A DNA stretch of 35,994 bases from assembly GCA_964636895.1 (NCBI GenBank), contig CAZWUW010000021.1, positions 1-35,994 of the forward strand, given 5' to 3'. Positions 31,607 through 35,994 of this stretch are shown piece after piece. Every line of letters starts with the position of its first letter. Position 1 is the first letter of the stretch. Source of the stretch: CAZWUW01 sp964636895 (GTDB lineage Bacteria > Bacillota > Thermincolia > Thermincolales > CAZWUW01). The notes beneath the pieces were generated by a model. It was not told where the DNA came from. It saw only the letters and a list, made by a program, of their open reading frames with translations, and did not search any database. A program made the position numbers and the translations under genes.

Positions 31607-33292
31607 TTGAACGGAACACTGGGAAAAGTCAGGTTCGGTATTGTCCGGGCTATCAAACAGGCGGCATCTGTGGCCAGGGCACAGGGACAGCTTAATTATG
31701 AAGATTTGCCGGATTTTGCTTTAGAAGTGCCCCGGGAGAAGGGGCACGGTGATTTTGCCGCAAATATCGCCATGTTGCTGGCCAAGCAGGCCAAAAATTC
31801 ACCCCGCCAGGTGGCCGAAGCGCTTACGTCTAATATTGATACCGCAGGAACCTGGGTAGCGAAAATAGAAATTGCCGGACCCGGGTTTATTAATTTTTAT
31901 CTTGATCATACCTGGCTGTATCCGGTTTTGCCGGAAGTAGAGGCCGGAGGTGCCGGTTACGGCAACAGTGCAGTGGGTGCCGGCAAAAAGGTTCAGGTGG
32001 AGTTCGTCAGCGCCAATCCCACCGGCTTGTTGCATATGGGTAATGCCCGCGGGGCTGCTCTGGGCGATACCATGGCCAGCCTTCTTCAAGCTGCAGGCTT
32101 TGAAGTGGAGCGGGAGTTTTACATAAATGATGCCGGCAACCAAATAGATAACTTTGCCAAATCTCTGGAGGCCAGGTATTTTCAGCAACTGGGACAGGAG
32201 GTGCCGTTTCCTGAGGATGGCTACCATGGTGAGGATATTATTGATACAGTAAAAGGTTTGATTGCCAGAGAAGGGGACAAGTACCTGACCATGGAGGCCG
32301 GTCTGCGTCGGGAACTGCTGATTCGGTATGCGCTGACCGAAAAAATTGCGGCCATCCGAACAACGCTGGAAAATTTCGGTGTCAGATACAATGTCTGGTT
32401 CAGTGAGCAGTCCCTGCATGATTCCGGGGCTGTTGAAAAGGCTTTGAATCAATTAAGGGAACAAGGATATATCTATGAAAAAGAAGGGGCGCTGTGGTTT
32501 AAAGCTACTGCCTTTGGTGATGACAAAGACGAGGTGGTGGTGCGCGGCAACGGGATGCCTACCTACTTTGCAGCAGATATTGCCTATCATCAAAACAAAT
32601 TTGCCCGCGGTTTTGACCGGGTAATCAATATCTGGGGGGCCGACCACCATGGTCATGTCAGACGGCTGAAGGGTGCAGTTAAAGCTATCGGCTACGACCC
32701 AGCGGCGCTGGATGTGGTCATTATGCAGTTGGTGCGTCTGTTCAAGGGCGGCGAAATTGTGCGTATGTCCAAGCGCAGTGGTGAATTTGTCACCCTTGAA
32801 GAACTTGTCGCCGAAGTCGGCCGGGACGCCGCCCGTTACTTTTTTGTGATGCGCAGCGCAGACAGCCATTTAGATTTTGACCTGGACCTGGCCAAATCCC
32901 AGACTAACGAAAATCCGGTATTCTATATCCAATATGCCCATGCCAGGATTTGCAGCATTTTCCGGCAGTTGGCGGAAAAAGGGGAGCAGATTCCCCGGGC
33001 TGACGAAGTCCGGCTGGAAGTTTTAACCGCACCTGCAGAACTGGAAATAGTCAGAAAAATGGCCGATTTCCCTGGCGAAGTAGCCGAAGCGGCAGTTAAC
33101 CTGGAGCCCCACCGGATTGCCAGATATGCCCATGAACTGGCCGGCCTTTTTCATAGTTTTTACAACAGCCACCGGGTTATCGGGGATGACCCGGCGCTGC
33201 AGGCGGCCCGGTTAGTACTGATAAATAACGCCCGTACGGTGATTAAGAATGCCTTAAATTTATTAGGCCTAAATGCGCCGGAGAGTATGTAA
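31607..33292 (+). CDS. argS: Arginyl-tRNA synthetase
   Basis: Class I aminoacyl-tRNA synthetase charging tRNA-Arg (561 aa, usual length). The N-terminal ArgRS-specific domain (about 1-105) is followed by the catalytic core with VSANPTGLLHMGNARGAALGD (HIGH-like motif HMGN). WGADHHGHVRR comes in the middle of the core, and the KMSKS-like loop reads VRMSKRSGE. A C-terminal DALR anticodon-binding domain ends the protein. The start is TTG 31607 with AAGGAGG at 31592-31598 (8 nt). No T-box is seen before it. Nothing is missing. Confidence 0.95.
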   Translation: MNGTLGKVRFGIVRAIKQAASVARAQGQLNYEDLPDFALEVPREKGHGDFAANIAMLLAKQAKNSPRQVAEALTSNIDTAGTWVAKIEIAGPGFINFYLDHTWLYPVLPEVEAGGAGYGNSAVGAGKKVQVEFVSANPTGLLHMGNARGAALGDTMASLLQAAGFEVEREFYINDAGNQIDNFAKSLEARYFQQLGQEVPFPEDGYHGEDIIDTVKGLIAREGDKYLTMEAGLRRELLIRYALTEKIAAIRTTLENFGVRYNVWFSEQSLHDSGAVEKALNQLREQGYIYEKEGALWFKATAFGDDKDEVVVRGNGMPTYFAADIAYHQNKFARGFDRVINIWGADHHGHVRRLKGAVKAIGYDPAALDVVIMQLVRLFKGGEIVRMSKRSGEFVTLEELVAEVGRDAARYFFVMRSADSHLDFDLDLAKSQTNENPVFYIQYAHARICSIFRQLAEKGEQIPRADEVRLEVLTAPAELEIVRKMADFPGEVAEAAVNLEPHRIARYAHELAGLFHSFYNSHRVIGDDPALQAARLVLINNARTVIKNALNLLGLNAPESM

Positions 33293-33341
33293 GGGATAAA
33301 TGGGGCGGCACGCCAAAAAGTGTAAAAATTTTGCCGAAAAA

Positions 33342-33371
33342 GCAGGAAATACTTCCCACCAGGTCGAAATA
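33342..33371 (+). promoter_or_regulatory. Candidate sigma-H promoter (site 4, ahead of rpoE)
   Basis: GCAGGAAAT (33342-33350), 12 bases, GTCGAAATA (33363-33371). The -35 half is perfect; the -10 half has GAAA instead of GAAT, one mismatch. It would start near 33378, about 44 nt before rpoE. Confidence 0.35.
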
Positions 33372-33421
33372 AGATACCGGGATTCTAAAAACGGCTGCAG
33401 CCTGAATGGGAAGGTGATATC

Positions 33422-33715
33422 GTGGATGTTCTGACAGGGGAGCAGTTTAATCCAAAGATGTCCGAAACGGACTTGGCCCACGCTATTCTTAAAGCTGGCG
33501 GGGAACCGCTTTACTACCGTGATTTAATTGATCGGGTGCTGGCAATTAAACCTTTGCCTGGTAAAAACATCGAACACATTATGGCCGGCATCCATACCGA
33601 GTTAAACTTAGACCGTCGTTTTGTTCATGTAGGCAAAGGGGTATGGGGTTTGCGGGAATGGATGCCCAATAAGGGCGTTATTATCAGAGAGATAGAAGAA
33701 GATTGGGATAATTAA
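33422..33715 (+). CDS. rpoE: RNA polymerase delta subunit, short form
   Basis: Delta factor (97 aa), a Firmicute RNA polymerase subunit that improves promoter selectivity and recycling. The whole protein is essentially the HARE-HTH domain (about 14-90, LAHAILKAGGEPLYYRDLIDRVL...). The acidic disordered tail that makes up half of Bacillus delta (173 aa) is reduced here to a handful of residues (IEEDWDN). The start is GTG 33422 after GGGAAGGTGAT. The delta-pyrG order is the same as in Bacillus. Because the tail is what displaces nucleic acid from polymerase in Bacillus, this form may work differently. Confidence 0.85.
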   Translation: MDVLTGEQFNPKMSETDLAHAILKAGGEPLYYRDLIDRVLAIKPLPGKNIEHIMAGIHTELNLDRRFVHVGKGVWGLREWMPNKGVIIREIEEDWDN

Positions 33716-33717
33716 CG

Positions 33718-33741
33718 GCGTGGGTCTTCCACGCACTTTTT
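33718..33741 (+). terminator. Intrinsic terminator after rpoE
   Basis: GCGTGG (33718-33723) pairs with CCACGC (33729-33734) around a five-base loop, and five Ts follow at 33737-33741. The stem is short but GC-rich. Confidence 0.65.
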
Positions 33742-33755
33742 ATGAAATGCCGACC

Positions 33756-33784
33756 TTGACAGCCTTAGCGGCTCGGGATAGAAT
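33756..33784 (+). promoter_or_regulatory. Sigma-A promoter of pyrG
   Basis: TTGACA (33756-33761), 17-base spacer, TAGAAT (33779-33784), one base from consensus. Start near 33791, 37 nt before ATG. The leader is too short for an attenuator, and the start region does not show the GGGC run used for CTP-sensed pyrG control in Bacillus. Confidence 0.8.
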
Positions 33785-33827
33785 GTTGTAAGTGTAAGGC
33801 AAGTAGTAAGATAGGAGGAAATAAGTA

Positions 33828-35447
33828 ATGCCCAAGTTTATATTTGTTACCGGCGGCGTGGTTTCTTCTTTAGGCAAGGGTATCACTGCGGCATCGCTAG
33901 GCCGGCTGCTCAAAAGCCGGGGCCTGAAAATTGCTATTCAGAAATTTGACCCCTACATCAACATGGACCCCGGAACCATGAGCCCGTATCAGCACGGTGA
34001 GGTTTTCGTTACTGACGACGGCGCTGAGACGGACCTTGACCTGGGCCATTACGAGCGGTTTATAGACATCAATCTCAGTAAAAGCAGCAATGTCACCACC
34101 GGTAGGATATACTGGTCGGTGGTTTCCAAAGAACGCAAAGGGGATTATCTGGGCGGGACGGTACAGGTCATCCCCCATATTACCAATGAAATTAAATCCC
34201 GGGTTTACCGGGTGGTCAAAGAAAGTAATCCGGATGTGGTCATTACCGAAATCGGGGGTACGGTGGGGGACATTGAATCTCTGCCCTTTTTGGAGGCCAT
34301 CCGGCAAATGAAGAGTGATATTGGCCGGGAAAACGTGATGTATATTCATGTTACCTTGGTACCCTACCTGCGGGCGGCCGGGGAACTGAAGACCAAACCA
34401 ACCCAGCACAGTGTAAAAGAACTGAGAAGTATCGGGATTCAGCCGGACGTCGTCGTCTGTCGTTCGGAAATGCCGCTGTCAAAGGATATGGAGGAAAAAC
34501 TTGCCCTGTTCTGCGATATTGACAAAGATGCCGTTATTCAGGCGGTTGATTCATCAAGTATATATGAGGTGCCGCTGGTCCTGGAACAGGAAGGACTCGA
34601 TGACATAGTCATCGAACGGCTGGGACTTACCTGTGGCGCACCTGATATGAATGAATGGCGGGAGATTGTCCAAAAAATCAAAAACCCTAGGCATAATACA
34701 ACTATTGCTATTGTCGGCAAGTACGTGGAACTGCCCGATGCATATTTGAGTGTGGCCGAATCATTGCGGCATGCCGGGCTGTTTCATGACTCAGCTATTG
34801 ATATCAAATGGGTTAATGCTGTTGATTTGGAAAAGGATGATTGCTTAGAAGAAAAACTGGCCTGTGCAGACGGTATCCTAGTTCCCGGTGGATTTGGCGA
34901 CCGGGGTATTGAAGGAAAAATCAAAGCCATTCAATATGCGCGGCAAAAAAAGATTCCTTTTTTAGGCATCTGTCTGGGCATGCAGTGTGCAGTGATTGAA
35001 TTTGCCAGGAATGAGGCGGGGATGAAGAAGGCCAATAGTTCTGAATTTGATTCCAGAACGCCTTATCCGGTTATTGATCTGCTGCCGGAACAGAAAGATA
35101 TTGAAGAAATGGGCGGCACCATGCGCCTGGGCCTTTATCCGTGCAAAATGGACGAGCAGACCACGTCTTATACGGCTTACCAGGATGAAATAATTTACGA
35201 ACGTCATCGCCACAGGTATGAGTTTAACAATGAGTTCCGCGACAGGTTGGCGGCCAAAGGTTTGGTAATCAGTGGCACATCGCCTGACGGCAGGCTGGTG
35301 GAGATAATAGAAATACCCGGCCACCCCTGGTTTGTGGGCACTCAATTTCATCCGGAATTCAAATCCCGCCCCAACCGGCCACATCCATTATTTCGCGATT
35401 TCGTCGGCAGTGCCTTAAAAGAACGGCAGACCAAGGCCCGGGGTTAA
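33828..35447 (+). CDS. pyrG: CTP synthase
   Basis: Glutamine-dependent CTP synthase, converting UTP to CTP (539 aa, full length). The N-terminal amidoligase domain has KFIFVTGGVVSSLGKGITAAS with the ATP loop, and DPYINMDPGTMSPYQHGEV. The C-terminal class I glutaminase domain has GGFGDRG, nucleophile cysteine in FLGICLGMQCA, and the catalytic His-Glu pair in GTQFHPEF. ATG 33828 has AGGAGG at 33813-33818. It has its own promoter, although rpoE precedes it. Confidence 0.96.
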   Translation: MPKFIFVTGGVVSSLGKGITAASLGRLLKSRGLKIAIQKFDPYINMDPGTMSPYQHGEVFVTDDGAETDLDLGHYERFIDINLSKSSNVTTGRIYWSVVSKERKGDYLGGTVQVIPHITNEIKSRVYRVVKESNPDVVITEIGGTVGDIESLPFLEAIRQMKSDIGRENVMYIHVTLVPYLRAAGELKTKPTQHSVKELRSIGIQPDVVVCRSEMPLSKDMEEKLALFCDIDKDAVIQAVDSSSIYEVPLVLEQEGLDDIVIERLGLTCGAPDMNEWREIVQKIKNPRHNTTIAIVGKYVELPDAYLSVAESLRHAGLFHDSAIDIKWVNAVDLEKDDCLEEKLACADGILVPGGFGDRGIEGKIKAIQYARQKKIPFLGICLGMQCAVIEFARNEAGMKKANSSEFDSRTPYPVIDLLPEQKDIEEMGGTMRLGLYPCKMDEQTTSYTAYQDEIIYERHRHRYEFNNEFRDRLAAKGLVISGTSPDGRLVEIIEIPGHPWFVGTQFHPEFKSRPNRPHPLFRDFVGSALKERQTKARG

Positions 35448-35457
35448 CCTGGGCTTT
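35433..35457 (+). terminator. Likely terminator overlapping the pyrG stop
   Basis: AAGGCCC (35433-35439, one bulged G) pairs with GGGCTT (35451-35456), followed by Ts. The pyrG stop codon lies in the loop. The stem is short, so efficiency is uncertain. Confidence 0.45.
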
Positions 35458-35532
35458 TATCGCGGCTGCAGACTATTTTTTGCCTGTTTGGGAATATATA
35501 TAAAGAATAAATGATGATACCGGAGGTGCAGC

Positions 35533-35994
35533 ATGAAAAAAAAGTTAGTGGTGGGCATCATCGTTGCCGTACTGCTTTTGTCGCTGGTTATTGCTTTGGC
35601 AGAACGACCCCGGGGTGGTGAAATCATTGGCAAACGCGGCAGTGAAGCGATAGGGGTAATATATATTGAGGGCCTTATTATGGGTGGCCGGGCGGACGGC
35701 GGGGTATTTGGCGGGGAAGCCGGTGCCGGTGATATACTGGAGCAAATCAAGCGGGCGCGGGAAGATGAAGGCACCAAAGCGGTTTTGCTGCGCATAAACA
35801 GCCCCGGCGGCAGCGCGGCGGCTTCCCAGGAAATCGGTGACGAAGTAGAAAAACTGAGGAAGGCAGGCAAGAAAGTAGTGGTCTCCATGGGCGACGTAGC
35901 TGCTTCCGGCGGTTATTGGATTGCCGCCAAAGCTGATAAAATAGTTGCCAACCCCGCTACCATGACAGGTAGTATCGGGGTAATCATGGAAACT
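35533..35994 (+). CDS. sppA: Signal peptide peptidase SppA, 5' part (cut by window end)
   Basis: N-terminal 154 residues of a membrane-bound serine protease of the S49 family, which degrades cleaved signal peptides. A short basic start and one membrane helix (about 4-22) precede the protease domain. Visible blocks are IGVIYIEGLI, LLRINSPGGSAAASQEI, and VVVSMGDVAASGGYWIA with the catalytic serine in ASGGY. The general-base lysine expected about 50 residues further on lies beyond the window edge. The ATG follows GGAGGTG at 35521-35527. No stop codon is reached, so length and completeness cannot be judged. Confidence 0.9.
   Translation, partial: MKKKLVVGIIVAVLLLSLVIALAERPRGGEIIGKRGSEAIGVIYIEGLIMGGRADGGVFGGEAGAGDILEQIKRAREDEGTKAVLLRINSPGGSAAASQEIGDEVEKLRKAGKKVVVSMGDVAASGGYWIAAKADKIVANPATMTGSIGVIMET

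Overview
The window reads as chromosome of an anaerobic, endospore-forming Firmicute of the Peptococcaceae / Desulfotomaculum-Pelotomaculum type. This is inferred from gene content and not from a marker gene. The signs are: a sleB-ypeB spore germination pair; a ferredoxin-dependent indolepyruvate oxidoreductase; the Firmicute order DUF1934-argS-rpoE(delta)-pyrG; a T-box leader; strong AGGAGG ribosome binding sites; and frequent GTG/TTG starts. Base composition is near 50% GC, apart from one clearly AT-rich gene.

Layout. (1) 80-4883: a complete BMP-family (nucleoside-type) ABC importer made of lipoprotein, double ATPase and two permeases, followed by a TRIC/UPF0126 membrane protein. (2) 5912-11839: a complete branched-chain amino-acid-type importer livKHMGF with an EamA exporter at its end. 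(3) 11859-16809: a QueG-like double [4Fe-4S] protein (minus strand), the cortex-lytic pair sleB-ypeB, and a class A PBP (minus strand) with a lipobox. (4) 17065-20577: a sensor kinase with a degenerate receiver domain, a CopZ-like metal chaperone and an AarF/UbiB-family kinase. (5) 20620-22806: a consensus promoter, a T-box leader that reads as alanine-specific, a block of inverted repeats, then an Lrp/AsnC regulator and an aminotransferase. (6) 22964-26675: aryl-CoA ligase plus iorA-iorB (aryl-pyruvate oxidation). (7) 26850-28637: a solitary AT-rich N6-adenine methyltransferase. (8) 28725-30712: an unknown membrane-anchored protein and, convergent to it, an OFA-family (oxalate/formate type) MFS transporter. 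The transporter is preceded by two tandem look-alike leader modules, each ending in an intrinsic terminator. (9) 31181-35994: DUF1934, argS, rpoE, pyrG and the 5' part of sppA.

How the parts work together. The two importers, the aminotransferase, the aryl-pyruvate oxidoreductase and the aryl-CoA ligase fit a cell that imports and ferments, or interconverts, amino acids. Four intergenic sites share an AGCAGGA...GAAT pattern that matches the Spo0H (sigma-H) promoter consensus. They lie ahead of livK, the sensor kinase, the aryl-CoA ligase and rpoE, which suggests a common transition-state or sporulation input.

Most novel-looking signals: the tandem covarying leader modules ahead of the OFA transporter (30800-30973, minus strand), the alanine T-box joined to an Lrp-aminotransferase operon across a repeat block (20620-21145), and the 21-bp tandem repeat ahead of the pseudo-receiver kinase. 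All functions are assigned by reading motifs by eye; no database search was run.
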